Shown: positions 27,593 to 37,928, counted from the stretch's first letter. The stretch is 64,000 bases of DNA from Thermoleptolyngbya sichuanensis A183 (GCF_013177315.1 NZ_CP053661.1:3038001-3102000); one strand, 5' to 3'. Program-made: numbers and translations. The notes: generated from the sequence alone by a model not told the origin.

Positions 27593-28711
27593 CTAGTCTA
27601 CATCTATATCTGCACCATCTGCATCCCAGTTCTTGAGACGCTGTTTCTCAACTCGCCGTGAGGGCTGGCGATACTTCTTGCGCTCTAGCTTTGGCTCGAT
27701 TTCGGTCTGGCCGTCTTGGCGACTTTTTTGTTTGGTGGTGGCTTCGGTATGGCGGGTGCGTTCCTGGGCCTCTTGACGGGCGATCGCCTCTTCTAGAAAA
27801 ATCCGATAGTGTTCATAGCGCTCCCAGTCGCCCCGAACGGCGCAGTCTGGCTCTTCCCGATGCAGGCAGTTGCTAAACTGGCAGGCGGCTTGCGCCATTC
27901 GCTGGCGGGCTTCTGGGAAGTAGTGGGCCAGCTCCCCCGGAGTGCAGTCTAGATCGGGCTGATTGAACCCAGGACTATCGGCCAGCAGCCCGCCCGCTGG
28001 CAACTCAAACAGTTCGACGTGGCGCGTGGTGTGGCGGCCCCGCTGGAGTTTGCCGGAGACTTCCCCCACACGCAGATTGACCGCTGGAATCAGCGCGTTT
28101 AGCAGGCTGGATTTGCCGACGCCAGATGGGCCAGAGACGACGGTGATTTGTTTTGCCAGGTCAGGGGCAAGTTTGTCTAGCCCAATATTTTCGCGCACGC
28201 TAATCATCAGCGGCAAATAGCCCCACTGTCGCAGGCGATCGCCCCACGCCACCAGTTCTACCTCCGTCAGCAGGTCGCATTTATTCAAACACAGGCACAC
28301 CGATAGCCCTGTGGATTCGGCCTTGACCAAAAAATGGCTGAGTTGGAAGGGATCGAGTGCGGGTTCTGCCAGGGCAAACACCAGCAAAATCTGATCGGCA
28401 TTGGCAATGGGCGGACGATCCAGTTCGGAGCGACGAGGAAACACTTGGGCGATCGCCCCTCGCTGCCCGGCCCAATCGGGTTCTTCAACTTCGACGCGAT
28501 CGCCCACCCAAACCTGCTGCCCGATTTTTCGCAGGCGCGATCGCCGGGTACATAGCAGCATATCCCCGGTGTTTGGCGGATAGCAGCCTGGGTCCAGCCG
28601 CACAAAGTAGTAATTAGCCTGCACCGCCAGCACTGTACCCGTGATCCGTTGCGACCCCACCTGCTGAACCGTGGCCTCAACGAGCGACTGGGGCTGGCAA
28701 TCTGCACCCAT
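27593..28711 (-). CDS. rsgA: Ribosome small-subunit-dependent GTPase A
   Basis: RsgA (YjeQ/EngC) is a late 30S assembly GTPase. The start ATG at 28711 gives 372 residues beginning MGADCQPQSL. The open frame extends upstream but would overlap the TusA-like gene. An OB-fold (GTVLAVQANYYFVRL) is followed by a circularly permuted GTPase with G4 NKCD before G1 GPSGVGKSSLLNAL and then G3 DSPGF. The zinc site is CQFSNCLHREEPDC. The C-terminal tail is basic and then acidic (KNWDADGADIDVD). It lies 16 bases after the TusA-like gene and is probably in one transcript with it and dnaJ. Confidence 0.95.
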   Translation of the reverse strand: MGADCQPQSLVEATVQQVGSQRITGTVLAVQANYYFVRLDPGCYPPNTGDMLLCTRRSRLRKIGQQVWVGDRVEVEEPDWAGQRGAIAQVFPRRSELDRPPIANADQILLVFALAEPALDPFQLSHFLVKAESTGLSVCLCLNKCDLLTEVELVAWGDRLRQWGYLPLMISVRENIGLDKLAPDLAKQITVVSGPSGVGKSSLLNALIPAVNLRVGEVSGKLQRGRHTTRHVELFELPAGGLLADSPGFNQPDLDCTPGELAHYFPEARQRMAQAACQFSNCLHREEPDCAVRGDWERYEHYRIFLEEAIARQEAQERTRHTEATTKQKSRQDGQTEIEPKLERKKYRQPSRRVEKQRLKNWDADGADIDVD

Positions 28712-28727
28712 AACTCTGCACCTATAA

Positions 28728-28982
28728 CTAGGGACGGCGAATACTAAGGGCAAAATAAGCGCCGTCTCCGCTTTGTCGCTCCTGCACTTGCTCGATCGGG
28801 TATCCTTCCATTCGCAAGCTATCGGGCACCTGCTCCATCGGCTCTCCTGGATCAAGCCACACTTCTAGGAGCGACCCAGCAGGCATTTTTTCTAGACGCA
28901 GCTTGGTTCGCACAAAATTTAGCGGACAGGGCGTGCCGCGCAGGTCAAGCTGGATATCTGGGACTGGGGAAGATTCCGTCAT
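28728..28982 (-). CDS. TusA/SirA-family sulfurtransferase-like protein
   Basis: The 84-residue protein has the family hallmark LDLRGTPCPLNFVRTKLRLEKM (split at 13-34), in which C19 of the CP motif is the expected persulfide carrier. A further match is GSLLEVWLDPGEP. TusA-like proteins relay sulfur for thio-modification of tRNA or for cofactors; the role of cyanobacterial members is not well defined. It lies between dnaJ (9 bases upstream) and rsgA (16 bases downstream), all leftward. Confidence 0.88.
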   Translation of the reverse strand: MTESSPVPDIQLDLRGTPCPLNFVRTKLRLEKMPAGSLLEVWLDPGEPMEQVPDSLRMEGYPIEQVQERQSGDGAYFALSIRRP

Positions 28983-28991
28983 GCATCCTGC

Positions 28992-30122
28992 TCAAGACTT
29001 GTGAAACAGATTGTCCAGGAAGCCCATGCCGCCCTTGCCGATGCGATCGCCCCGCAGCTTGGCAAGCTCCTCCAGCAGCTTCCGTTCCTCTGCCGAAACG
29101 CGAGTGGGAATATCAACCTGAACCGTAATCAGATGATCGCCCCGGCTAGTGGGGTTTCCCAAACGAGGCACGCCGCGATTCTCAAGCGTAATCACCGTTC
29201 CGGGCTGGGTTCCGGGCGGAACAATGGTTTCCACGGGCCCATCGACCGTATTTACCTCTAACTTCGAGCCAAGAATCGCTTGCAGGTAGCTAATCTTCAG
29301 GTTCGACAAAATGTTAATGCCGTCCCGCTGGAATTCCGCGTCGTCGTTGACAAACAGAAAAACGTAAAGATCGCCCGGTGGGCCACCCCGCATTCCTGCA
29401 TCTCCCTCAGAAGAAATGCGGAGCCGCGTCCCATTGTCCACGCCAGCGGGAATCGTAATTTTGAGCTTTTTGGCTTCCTGTTTCTGTCCGCTGCCGCCAC
29501 ACACGTCGCACTTTTCTTCGATCATCTGCCCACTGCCGTTGCAGGTGGGGCAGGTAGACACCTGAGTAAAGCTGCCAAAGGGAGTTCGGGTGGCCCGCCG
29601 CACCTGCCCTGCGCCGCCGCAGGTTGTGCAGGTTTTGGGGCGTGTCCCCGGCTTTGCGCCCGATCCGCTACAGTTGGTGCAGGTTTCTAGGTGACTGATG
29701 CGAATTTCCTTTTCGCCGCCAAAGATGGCCTCACGAAAGTCTAGCTTCAGGTCAAGGCGCAGGTCTTCGCCACGGGTGGGTCCACTGCGACGACGGGCCT
29801 GCTGACCTGGAGCCGCACCCGCAAAGTTTCCAAAGAAGCTCTCGAATAGATCTGCAAAGCCGCCTAAATCGGTAAAGTCTTGATAGCCTGCGCCAGCCGC
29901 AGAGCCAACGCCTGCCTCACCAAAGCGATCGTAGCGGGCGCGAGTTTCTGGCTCTGAAAGCACTTCGTAGGCGCGGTTAATTTCTTTGAAACGTTCTTCA
30001 GCGCCTTCCTCTTTGTTGACATCGGGGTGATACTTGCGGGCAAGCCGTCGATAGGCTTGCTTTAGCTCCTCTTTGTCGGCATCGCGAGAGACACCCAGAA
30101 TGTCGTAGTAGTCACGGGCCAT
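28992..30122 (-). CDS. dnaJ: Chaperone protein DnaJ (Hsp40)
   Basis: DnaJ stimulates the ATPase of DnaK and delivers unfolded clients. From the ATG at 30122 the protein has 376 residues ([20 protein letters not shown]). The J domain contains HPD in [14 protein letters not shown]-rich linker follows, then a zinc region with four CxxCxGxG repeats ([32 protein letters not shown]), then the C-terminal substrate domains. Thirty-two upstream in-frame codons are not part of the family and were excluded. It lies 302 bases after the dnaK remnant tail in the grpE-dnaK-dnaJ order. Confidence 0.96.
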   Translation of the reverse strand: MARDYYDILGVSRDADKEELKQAYRRLARKYHPDVNKEEGAEERFKEINRAYEVLSEPETRARYDRFGEAGVGSAAGAGYQDFTDLGGFADLFESFFGNFAGAAPGQQARRRSGPTRGEDLRLDLKLDFREAIFGGEKEIRISHLETCTNCSGSGAKPGTRPKTCTTCGGAGQVRRATRTPFGSFTQVSTCPTCNGSGQMIEEKCDVCGGSGQKQEAKKLKITIPAGVDNGTRLRISSEGDAGMRGGPPGDLYVFLFVNDDAEFQRDGINILSNLKISYLQAILGSKLEVNTVDGPVETIVPPGTQPGTVITLENRGVPRLGNPTSRGDHLITVQVDIPTRVSAEERKLLEELAKLRGDRIGKGGMGFLDNLFHKS

Positions 30123-30424
30123 AGAACGCTGCTGGGGGTTGAGTAATTTGGCGTGAATAGAGTCGGGGAAACAGGTCAGCGCCGTACAAACAGGCGATTC
30201 GGCCACCCAATTCCCCACATCCTACATCGTAACGAATTGTTTGCGATCGCACCCTGTCATTGAAGTGGGCATTACCGAACCAATCCCCCCATGTAGCAGC
30301 GGCTAGCCTTTGAAGCCTCTGCCAACCCGGAGAAATTGGCAAACCAGAGACTTTCGGGAGTCAACGCCCCTGAGACGTGCAGCGCAACCAATGCCCCTCA
30401 AGCGGGAATACGCGATTCGCTGTC
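30123..30424. other. Gap between dnaK tail and dnaJ
   Basis: About 300 bases contain a HIP1 site and no gene-like frame other than the non-conserved upstream extension of dnaJ. No clear terminator or promoter was recognised. Confidence 0.4.
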
Positions 30425-30797
30425 CTAATCCACGGCCTCGTAGTCAGCCGTCACGGTTTCGTCTGTCTCGAAGCTGAAGTCGTCTCCGTTGACTGCTTCT
30501 GTAAGTTCCGGTTCTCCACTGCCGTTGGGCCAGGCAACCGTGGGATCGTCATAGCCGTCTGGGTCACTGCCATAGCCTGCATAGTTGCCGTTCGCATCTG
30601 ATCCATGATGCATAGCTTGTTGATACATCGCCGAACCAATTGCAAACAGGGCATGTTGGAGCGCATCCAAGCGAGCCTTCATGGTGTCTACATCCAGCGT
30701 CCGATCGGCGACCGCCGCTCGCAGTTCTGCCACTTTTTCAGCAGCCTCTGCTTTATACGCTTCGGGAATCAAGTCGCCATTCTCGCGAAGCGTCGTC
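30425..30797 (-). pseudogene. dnaK: Out-of-frame C-terminal part of DnaK
   Basis: Directly after the stop of the dnaK frame, the next frame continues the family sequence without a break: [19 protein letters not shown], then AAEKVAELRAAVADRTLDV, then a disordered acidic tail. This is the C-terminal helical lid and tail of Hsp70. One extra T in AATTATTGAGACG (near 30797-30801) turns TAT-GAG into TAT-TGA. Removing it would give one protein of about 665 residues, the normal DnaK length. As it stands this piece would need its own start (a TTG at 30772 exists) or is not made. Confidence 0.85.
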
Positions 30798-32423
30798 TCA
30801 ATAATTGCTGAACAGGATATCGGCCTGGTTGCGATATTCCACTAGCAGACGACGGTTCTGATCTTCTTCGGCATAGAGGTCTGCCTCCATCCGCATCCGT
30901 TCCACTTCAGACTCGCTGAGTCCGCCTGTGTTGGTGATACGGATCGTTTGCGCCCGACCTGTGCCCTTGTCGCGGGCGCTGACTTGCAGAATACCGTCTG
31001 CATCGATTTCAAAGGACACCTCGATCTGCGGTACGCCACGTGGGGCAGGCGGAATCCCCGTCAGTTGGAACTTCCCAAGGCTCTTGTTGTCCTTCACCAT
31101 CGCCCGTTCCCCTTGCAGAACATGGATCTCGACCGAGGTCTGTCCATCGGTTGCTGTGGAGAAGGTCTGGGTTTTGCTAGTGGGAACTGTGGTGTTGCGC
31201 TCGATGATGCGAGTAAACACGCCGCCGAGTGTTTCAATCCCCAGCGAGAGTGGGGTTACGTCCAGCAGCAGCAGGTCTTTCACCTCACCACCCAAAACGC
31301 CTGCTTGAATTGCCGCACCCAGTGCAACCGCCTCATCGGGGTTGACAGAGCGATCGGGAGCTTTGCCGTTGAAATACTTCTTGATGGCTTCTTGAACTGC
31401 TGGAATCCGAGTAGAGCCGCCTACCAGCAAAATGCGGTCTAAATCATCCGCGCTCAGTCCGCAATCCTTCAGCGCCTGCTCGACAGGTTCAAGCGTGCTT
31501 TCGACCAGATCATTCACCAGTTCTTCAAACTTGGCGCGGGTCAGCTCCATTTCCAGGTGCTTTGGCCCAGTTTCGTCGGCTGTAATGAACGGTAGGTTGA
31601 TGGTCGTCGTGAGCATACTCGAAAGCTCGATCTTGGCTTTCTCCGCAGCTTCGCGCAAGCGTTGTAGCGCCATCTTGTCGCTAGAGAGGTCGATCCCTTC
31701 TTGCTGCTGGAAGCTAGACATGAGCCACTGAACCAGCACATTGTCAAAGTCATCGCCGCCCAGGTGGTTGTTGCCAGAGGTGGATTTCACCTCAAACACA
31801 CCGTCACCGAGTTGCAGCACGGACACATCAAACGTCCCGCCGCCCAGGTCAAACACCAGCACGCTTTGTTCCTGATCCTGTTTGTCCAATCCATAGGATA
31901 GAGCCGCAGCAGTTGGCTCGTTGATAATCCGCAGCACTTCTAGCCCTGCAATAGTGCCTGCATCTTTGGTGGCCTGGCGCTGGGCATCTGTAAAGTAGGC
32001 CGGTACGGTGATAACCGCCTGGGTGACTGGTTCTCCTAAATAGTTTTCAGCGTCCTGCTTCAGCTTTTGCAGGATCATGGCGGAAATTTCCTGGGGTGTG
32101 TAGGAACGTCCGCGAATTTGCACGTCTACCGTGTCATCTTTCCCCCGGACGCAGGTGTAGGGGACTCGGCTTTGCTCGTCGGTTGTGTCGTCCCAGCGTC
32201 GCCCGATAAACCGTTTAATGCTGAAAATGGTGTTTTCGGCATTGGTCACAGCCTGACGCTTGGCGAGCTGCCCTATGAGCCGCTCACCGTTCTTGCCAAA
32301 ACCAACAATGCTAGGAGTGGTGCGTCCTCCCTCTGAGCTGGAAATGACAACGGGTTGACCGCCCTCCAGGACAGCAACACAGCTATTCGTTGTGCCCAGG
32401 TCGATGCCAATGACTTTTCCCAT
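30798..32423 (-). CDS. dnaK: Molecular chaperone DnaK (Hsp70), truncated by a frameshift
   Basis: The frame encodes 541 residues. It contains the complete ATPase domain ([67 protein letters not shown]) and the substrate-binding beta domain ([18 protein letters not shown]). It stops just after the first lid helix ([10 protein letters not shown]). The rest of the lid is in another frame at 30425-30797. The N-terminal sequence ([25 protein letters not shown]) looks nearer the cyanobacterial DnaK1 group than DnaK2, which is a tentative reading. Genomes of this phylum carry several dnaK copies, so loss of one may be tolerated. Either a real mutation or a base-call error could explain the break. 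Confidence 0.92.
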   Translation of the reverse strand: MGKVIGIDLGTTNSCVAVLEGGQPVVISSSEGGRTTPSIVGFGKNGERLIGQLAKRQAVTNAENTIFSIKRFIGRRWDDTTDEQSRVPYTCVRGKDDTVDVQIRGRSYTPQEISAMILQKLKQDAENYLGEPVTQAVITVPAYFTDAQRQATKDAGTIAGLEVLRIINEPTAAALSYGLDKQDQEQSVLVFDLGGGTFDVSVLQLGDGVFEVKSTSGNNHLGGDDFDNVLVQWLMSSFQQQEGIDLSSDKMALQRLREAAEKAKIELSSMLTTTINLPFITADETGPKHLEMELTRAKFEELVNDLVESTLEPVEQALKDCGLSADDLDRILLVGGSTRIPAVQEAIKKYFNGKAPDRSVNPDEAVALGAAIQAGVLGGEVKDLLLLDVTPLSLGIETLGGVFTRIIERNTTVPTSKTQTFSTATDGQTSVEIHVLQGERAMVKDNKSLGKFQLTGIPPAPRGVPQIEVSFEIDADGILQVSARDKGTGRAQTIRITNTGGLSESEVERMRMEADLYAEEDQNRRLLVEYRNQADILFSNY

Positions 32424-32793
32424 AATTTAGCTAGTAGCGGCTATCAGATTTCAAGTGAATGAGTCGGAGACCAGAAGCTGATTCAACTCTTAGCAAGTAT
32501 TCCGCAATTGTTCGGGAATTTAATCAGTCGCGCTTAAAAATATTTCTAGAGGCTCCGCAAAAAACAGGAGATTTGCCGAATGGTGGGCTTTTCAGGCTGA
32601 GTTTTTGGAGCGAGTCTACCTGGATTTTGCTAAAGACCTCTTGGCTTAGTCAGGTTTAATTGAGTCGCTCAGGACGATTGTTGAAAAGCGCTCACCTCTC
32701 ACACAGTTCGTCTACTACACAATGGTCAGCTATCCACATCAGTTATACACAGTGGTCAGCTAGAAGATTCTTGAGCGGAGTCTTGGTCTGGTT
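32424..32793. other. Intergenic region between grpE and dnaK
   Basis: The dnaK leader contains a direct repeat TACACA(A/G)TGGTCAGCTA at 32716-32732 and 32746-32762. No CIRCE-type GTTAGCACTC inverted repeat was found. No gene was recognised. Confidence 0.5.
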
Positions 32794-33489
32794 TTATCCC
32801 TCAGATGACGTGTCGGCGCTGCTGCTGTCGTCGGAAGGCTCGACAGCGGCGGCAACCTTGACCATTGCATGGCGCAAGACGCGATCGCCCAGCATATAGC
32901 CCCGCACTAGTTCTTCGATAACCGTGCCCTCAGCGTATTCTTCGGACGGCTCCCGCATGACGGCTTCGTGCAGGTTTGGGTCAAACTCTTTGCCCTCAGA
33001 GCGCATTGGAGAAACGCCGATGCGCTTGAGCCGTTCTACCAGATCTTTGTAGACTCCCTGATAGCTTTTGTGAATCGCCATGCCTTCGTCGCCCTGGGGC
33101 TTGATCTGCGATCGCGCTCGTTCAAAGTTATCGACGACAGGCAGCAGTTCTTCAACGGTTTTGCACTTAATTTGCTGCTCTAGGTCTTCCTTCTCCTTTT
33201 GGGTGCGCTTGCGGAAGTTCTCAAAATCCGCCGCAATCCGCTTGCAGTGATTTGTCCACTCTTCAAGCTGCTGTTCTAGCGTCGCCACTTTTTGATTTAG
33301 CTCATCGACGAGCGCCGAAGAATCTCCGCTGGGAACCTCCGCGACGACCTCCACCTGAGGCTCAGTCGATGCTTCGACCGTCGAGGCAGACGGATCGACT
33401 GCTTCGGTATTCATGACTTCGCTTTCCACGCCATTGCTTTCAGCGGACACGTCATCACCCTCCATCGGTTGCTTCTCTTCTTCGATCAT
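32794..33489 (-). CDS. grpE: Nucleotide exchange factor GrpE
   Basis: GrpE releases ADP from DnaK. The 231-residue protein starts with an acidic, disordered N-terminus (about 1-60). A long coiled coil follows (about 60-130, [19 protein letters not shown] then [17 protein letters not shown]). The C-terminal beta domain carries the GrpE signature ([49 protein letters not shown], split). ATG at 33489. It is upstream of dnaK and dnaJ in the same direction, with 370 bases to dnaK. Confidence 0.96.
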   Translation of the reverse strand: MIEEEKQPMEGDDVSAESNGVESEVMNTEAVDPSASTVEASTEPQVEVVAEVPSGDSSALVDELNQKVATLEQQLEEWTNHCKRIAADFENFRKRTQKEKEDLEQQIKCKTVEELLPVVDNFERARSQIKPQGDEGMAIHKSYQGVYKDLVERLKRIGVSPMRSEGKEFDPNLHEAVMREPSEEYAEGTVIEELVRGYMLGDRVLRHAMVKVAAAVEPSDDSSSADTSSEG

Positions 33490-33534
33490 GCTTGCCTAAC
33501 GGATGTCGTTTTGTGAACTGGACAAAATCTGAGT

Positions 33535-33579
33535 CGAAGGGGCTGTTGCTTCGGGGTCGAGCCTTGAGCAGCCCCTTCG
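33535..33579 (-). promoter_or_regulatory. Stem-loop in the grpE leader
   Basis: A perfect 11 bp stem is formed by CGAAGGGGCTG (33535-33545) and CAGCCCCTTCG (33569-33579) with a 23-base loop. It lies 46-90 bases upstream of the grpE start. No T-run follows on either strand, so a simple terminator is unlikely. It may be a leader structure. Confidence 0.4.
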
Positions 33580-34263
33580 GAAGCTTTCAATCAAGAGTCT
33601 GAAATCGAGCCTGTTGTAGAACCTGGCTTCTTAGCCTACTCATCTTCTTTCTGAAATTAACCCTTCGTCGCCCTTCTTCTTGATGTACTCTTGCAACGCT
33701 TCTACTTTTTATGTATTGTGCCTCAGGTTTTAAGAATTCTGACGCGACAGACGAAATATCTCTTATTCCCAATATCCCTAATATCAGAAACATCAGAGCG
33801 ATCGCCCGTACCTATACAACTCAACCAAACGGGCAAACCATCAGGTCTGAACCGTTTATCTCAGTTTGTGTAACGGATGAGTCTGGGCTGTGCTATACAG
33901 AATGCATCGATTCACCAGCCCATCAGCTACCTAATCCAGAGTACCCTAACGACGATAGTTTATTGACCTATGTGGGGAATACTGGAGGCATTCGTGATAG
34001 TCCACGCTCGTTCAGGGCATTTGTTCAGACGGGTTATAGGCAATGGGTGAATCTGGCGATCGCCCGTCGTAACGAATCCAGTCAGGCTCTCCAGCCAACG
34101 TTCGGAATGCCCAATTTGCCTTTCATAATCCAGTTCCCATAACCCAGCTTTAGAACTTGTAAACCGCAGGTTCACTCTTGCTTCCTCCAGCAGCCCCAGA
34201 CACCCTCTGGCATTAGCGCTGGGACAATACTCTATACAGGCTATAAACCTCTCAGCAGCAGCT
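33580..34263. other. Intergenic region between grpE and pilB
   Basis: Frames of 143 codons (33711-34142, plus) and 125 codons (33960-34337, minus) exist. They overlap each other, contain translated simple repeats (PNIPNIRNIR) and have no family features. No gene is called. The promoters of grpE and pilB should lie here. Confidence 0.45.
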
Positions 34264-36267
34264 ATGGCTAACTCTTCATCCCAACGTCGTGCCCTTGTTG
34301 TCCAGCATAATTTTTCGCCCTTCAGCAACAAGCTCATCCAGGCGGGCTACGTCAACAACGACCAAATGCAGCAAGCCCTGGTGGAAAGCCGCAAAACAGG
34401 GCGACCGCTGACGGATGTGTTGGAGATGATTACAGGTCAGCAGTTGCCGCCTGACCTGCTGCGCCAATATAAGAAGCAACAGCTTTTTGAACTTAAAATT
34501 CTCTACGGAGTTGAATCCCTCGATCCGGAGATCAACGAAATTTCGACTGCCCAGGTTGGGCAACTCATCGATAGTCTCATTCCCGTCGATCTGTGCCGTC
34601 GCTATCGCCTTGTGCCTCTGTCGCGCACCGAAAGCGAACCGCCCGCAGTGCTGATCGCAATGGTCGATCCCGATGATCTGGCTGCACAAGACGACCTCAA
34701 CCGCATTCTGCGTCCGCAGGGTCTGGGGCTAATGCGGATGGTGATCACGGTTGAAGACTATCAGCGGATCATCTCCCAATATCTAGATGAGCAGGTCGAA
34801 CGCCAGAAGCAGCTCGAATTTCAGTCCAAGGTGGATGTGAAGGCAGATCTTGAAGGGCTGGATTACCTCGATCTGGAGGAACCACCCGACGATATCGAAG
34901 CCAACTTGGATGCTGCCCTTCAGGATGCCGACGCGGCCCCTGTGATCGCCTTGGTCAACAAAATTCTGGTGAAGGCGCTTCAGGAAGGGGTTTCCGATAT
35001 CCACATCGAGCCGCAGGAAGAACATCTCCGCATTCGCTTTCGCAAAGACGGCGTGCTGCGGGAGGGACTGGAGCCGCTGCCCAAGAAAATCGTTCCGGCG
35101 GTCACCGCTCGCTTCAAAATCATTGCTGATCTAGACATTGCCGAACGCCGGATGCCCCAGGACGGGCGCATTCGCCGGATTTTTGACGGGCGCAAGGTGG
35201 ACTTCCGGGTGAACACGTTGCCCAGTCGCTACGGCGAAAAGGTGGTGCTGCGGATTCTCGACAACTCCGCTACTCAGCTGGGGCTGGACAAACTGATCAC
35301 CGACCCAGAAACGCTGCAAATTGTGCAGGAAATGGTATCGCGTCCCTTTGGTCTGATCCTGGTGACGGGGCCGACTGGATCGGGTAAAACGACAACGCTC
35401 TATTCTGCCCTGGCGGAGCGCAATAGTCCCGGCGTGAACATCAGCACTGCCGAAGACCCGATTGAATACTCCCTACCGGGGATTACCCAGGTGCAGGTGA
35501 TCCGCGAAAAAGGGATGGACTTTGCCTCGATTCTGCGAGCCTTTCTGCGGCAAGACCCGGACGTGATTCTGGTGGGTGAGACTCGGGATAAGGAGACGGC
35601 GAAGACGGCGATCGAGGCGGCACTGACGGGACACCTGGTGCTGACAACGCTGCACACGAATGACGCTGCGAGTGCGATCGCCCGTCTCGAAGAAATGGGC
35701 GTAGAGTCCTTTATGGTGTCTAGTTCGCTGATTGGCGTGCTGGCTCAGCGCCTCATGCGCCGCGTCTGCCCCGACTGCCGTATTCCCTACAGCCCTAGCC
35801 CCGAAGAACTGGCCCGCTTTGGCCTGTCGGCTTCTCGCGAAGCAGAAGTGACCTTCTATAAGGCCAACGAACTGTCACCTGACGAAATTCAGTCCGCCCG
35901 CGCCCAAAACACCCTCTGCCCCACCTGCAAGGGCAGTGGCTACAAAGGACGCTGCGGGGTATACGAAGTCATGCGTGTAACGGAGCAAATCCAGACTCTC
36001 ATTACTGAAGGCGCACCCACCGAGCGAATCAAGGAAGTGGCAGTAGACGAGGGCATGAAGACCTTGCTGGCCTATAGCCTAAACCTGGTGCGCGAGGGCA
36101 GCACAACGCTTGAAGAGGTAGAGCGCGTCACCTTTACCGATACGGGATTGGAGGCGGAACTCAAAGCCAAGCGCAAGAGTTCGCTGACTTGCCGCAACTG
36201 TGCTGCTGAGCTACGCCCCGAATGGCTAGATTGTCCCTATTGCACTACCCCCCGCTTCCAGGATTAG
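34264..36267 (+). CDS. pilB: Type IV pilus assembly ATPase PilB
   Basis: PilB drives pilus extension, which powers motility and DNA uptake in cyanobacteria. The protein has 667 residues. An N-terminal MshEN/GspE-N region covers about 20-175. The GspE ATPase core has Walker A GPTGSGKTTT at 369-378, the Asp box (AEDPIEYSLPGITQVQV), Walker B (DPDVILVGETRD) and a His box (HLVLTTLHTNDA). The zinc motif of the GspE family is CPDC...CPTCKGSGYKGRCGVYE. A second C-terminal zinc ribbon (CRNCAAELRPEWLDCPYC) is typical of cyanobacterial PilB. It heads the pilB-pilT-pilC cluster. Confidence 0.97.
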   Translation: MANSSSQRRALVVQHNFSPFSNKLIQAGYVNNDQMQQALVESRKTGRPLTDVLEMITGQQLPPDLLRQYKKQQLFELKILYGVESLDPEINEISTAQVGQLIDSLIPVDLCRRYRLVPLSRTESEPPAVLIAMVDPDDLAAQDDLNRILRPQGLGLMRMVITVEDYQRIISQYLDEQVERQKQLEFQSKVDVKADLEGLDYLDLEEPPDDIEANLDAALQDADAAPVIALVNKILVKALQEGVSDIHIEPQEEHLRIRFRKDGVLREGLEPLPKKIVPAVTARFKIIADLDIAERRMPQDGRIRRIFDGRKVDFRVNTLPSRYGEKVVLRILDNSATQLGLDKLITDPETLQIVQEMVSRPFGLILVTGPTGSGKTTTLYSALAERNSPGVNISTAEDPIEYSLPGITQVQVIREKGMDFASILRAFLRQDPDVILVGETRDKETAKTAIEAALTGHLVLTTLHTNDAASAIARLEEMGVESFMVSSSLIGVLAQRLMRRVCPDCRIPYSPSPEELARFGLSASREAEVTFYKANELSPDEIQSARAQNTLCPTCKGSGYKGRCGVYEVMRVTEQIQTLITEGAPTERIKEVAVDEGMKTLLAYSLNLVREGSTTLEEVERVTFTDTGLEAELKAKRKSSLTCRNCAAELRPEWLDCPYCTTPRFQD

Positions 36268-36372
36268 CGCCGCTGTTTGCCCTAAGTGCTACTTGCCCTA
36301 AGCGCTAGCTGTTCCCAACTTGTCTTACTAAGTACAACTTAAGTACAACCCTGCATAGAAGGAGCCACCCAC

Positions 36373-37503
36373 ATGGAATTGATGATCGAAGACTTGATGG
36401 AGCAACTGATTGAGATGGGCGGGTCGGATATGCACCTGTCGGCTGGATTGCCGCCCTACTTCCGCATCAATGGCCACCTCGCCCCCATCAACGACGAGCC
36501 GATGACCTCGGAGCAATGCCAGCGGCTGATCTTCAGTATGCTTAACAACACCCAGCGAAAGAACCTGGAGCAAAACTGGGAACTGGACTGCTCCTACGGT
36601 GTGAAAGGTCTGGCCCGCTTCCGGGTGAACGTGTACAAAGATCGGGGCACCTACGCCGCCTGTTTGCGGGCGCTGAGTTCCAAAATTCCTAGCTTCGAGA
36701 AGCTAGGTCTGCCGGACGTGGTGCGCGAAATGGCGGAAAAGCCCAGAGGACTGATCCTGGTGACGGGGCCGACGGGTTCCGGAAAAACCACGACGCTGGC
36801 GGCCATCATCGACCTGATCAACCGCACCCGTGCAGAACACATTCTGACTGTGGAAGACCCCATTGAATTTGTCTATGAACCTGTTAAAAGCTTGATCCAC
36901 CAGCGGCAGCTTGGGGAAGACACCAAGAGCTTTGCAAACGCGCTGAAGGCGGCTCTACGGGAAGACCCAGACGTGATTCTGGTGGGCGAGATGCGGGACC
37001 TGGAGACGATTTCACTGGCGATCTCGGCGGCCGAAACTGGACACCTCGTGATGGGAACACTGCATACCAGTTCTGCTTCCCAGACCGTTGACCGGATGAT
37101 CGACGTGTTCCCGGCTGAGCGTCAACAGCAGGTGCGGGTGCAGCTTTCCAACTCGCTGGTGGCAGTGTTTAGCCAAACGCTGGTGCCTAAGAAGAATCCG
37201 AAGCCCGGTGAATTTGGGCGAGCGATGGCACAGGAAATCATGGTCGTTACTCCGGCGATCGCCAACCTGATTCGCGAAGGCAAAACCGCCCAAATCTATT
37301 CCGCTATTCAAACGGGCGGCAAACTGGGCATGGTCACGCTGGAGAAGGTGCTGGCTGACCTATACAAAGCGGGCACAATCTCGTTTGAATCGGCTATGTC
37401 GAAAACCTCTCGCCCCGACGAACTCCAGCGGCTGATCGGCGGCGCAATGCAGCAACCCGCGCCGGGTGGTGCGCGTCCGGGTGCGCCCGTGGGCACTCGA
37501 TAG
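36373..37503 (+). CDS. pilT: Type IV pilus retraction ATPase PilT
   Basis: PilT depolymerises pili to pull the cell. The protein has 376 residues, with an N-terminal PAS-like fold (SDMHLSAGLPPYFRINGHL, about 18-36). Walker A is GPTGSGKTTT at 132-141, followed by the Asp box (VEDPIEFVY), Walker B (DPDVILVGEMRD), the AAETGHLV motif and a His box (GTLHTSSA). It also has the PilT signature AIRNLIREGK-like ANLIREGKTAQIYS. A proline/glycine-rich tail ends it. AAGGAG at 36359-36364 supports the ATG. It lies 105 bases after pilB. Confidence 0.97.
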   Translation: MELMIEDLMEQLIEMGGSDMHLSAGLPPYFRINGHLAPINDEPMTSEQCQRLIFSMLNNTQRKNLEQNWELDCSYGVKGLARFRVNVYKDRGTYAACLRALSSKIPSFEKLGLPDVVREMAEKPRGLILVTGPTGSGKTTTLAAIIDLINRTRAEHILTVEDPIEFVYEPVKSLIHQRQLGEDTKSFANALKAALREDPDVILVGEMRDLETISLAISAAETGHLVMGTLHTSSASQTVDRMIDVFPAERQQQVRVQLSNSLVAVFSQTLVPKKNPKPGEFGRAMAQEIMVVTPAIANLIREGKTAQIYSAIQTGGKLGMVTLEKVLADLYKAGTISFESAMSKTSRPDELQRLIGGAMQQPAPGGARPGAPVGTR

Positions 37504-37928
37504 CACCGTTCTGGCAGTGTAGAACATACTCCAGAACAGCTAGAACAGCAGCCCGAAGGACGTGTTCCATCCTGAGGAACTGGTTTCATCAGGATGCTGT
37601 TCGTCCAAAGTGTCCTCATATGCTCCTCTAGTTTTTCTACTGATAGGACTTACGCAGTTGGACGATTTCTCGCGGGCTGCGCTCGCGAGAAATCGTTCCA
37701 AGCCCAGGAAACCTATCACAAGTGTATAAGTCCTGCTGATTCAAAGTTTGGCTAGAGTTGTGTCATTCTTTGCGAATTTCACTAAACTGCTAGGTATCGA
37801 AATCGGTATCGAAAAATTAGGTTTTGGATAAAGTGGAACTCAAGAACCTTGCCGATTAGCAGCCTTGCCGTTCGACCGTTGGCGAACTTCCTGATTTACG
37901 TCGTCTCGTATCTATCTCCCTCCCCGCT
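37504..37928. other. Intergenic region between pilT and pilC with a palindromic element
   Basis: A small hairpin, CATCCTGA/TCAGGATG (about 37570-37599), is followed by repeat element copy C at 37645-37734. The insertion separates pilC from pilB-pilT, so pilC may use its own promoter. No gene was recognised. Confidence 0.55.
37645..37734 (-). repeat. AGGACTTACGCA palindromic element, copy C
   Basis: This is a 90 bp element with ends AGGACTTACGCA and a decayed right end (GTATAAGTCCT). The core is an 11-17 bp palindrome around CTCGCGGGC/GCTCGCGAG. It has the same orientation as copy B. CTGAT on the left and CTGAT on the right are a possible target duplication. Confidence 0.85.

Noticed and set aside
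30772-30801. Programmed +1 frameshift in dnaK
   Set aside because: The slip would move a Tyr tRNA from UAU to AUU, a poor match, and no stimulatory signal like that of prfB is seen; a mutation or sequence error is simpler.
32424-33540. CIRCE operator of the heat-shock cluster
   Set aside because: The GTTAGCACTC inverted repeat was not found upstream of grpE or dnaK.
33711-34142. 143-codon frame between grpE and pilB
   Set aside because: It includes translated simple repeats, overlaps an opposing frame and shows no domain or ribosome site.
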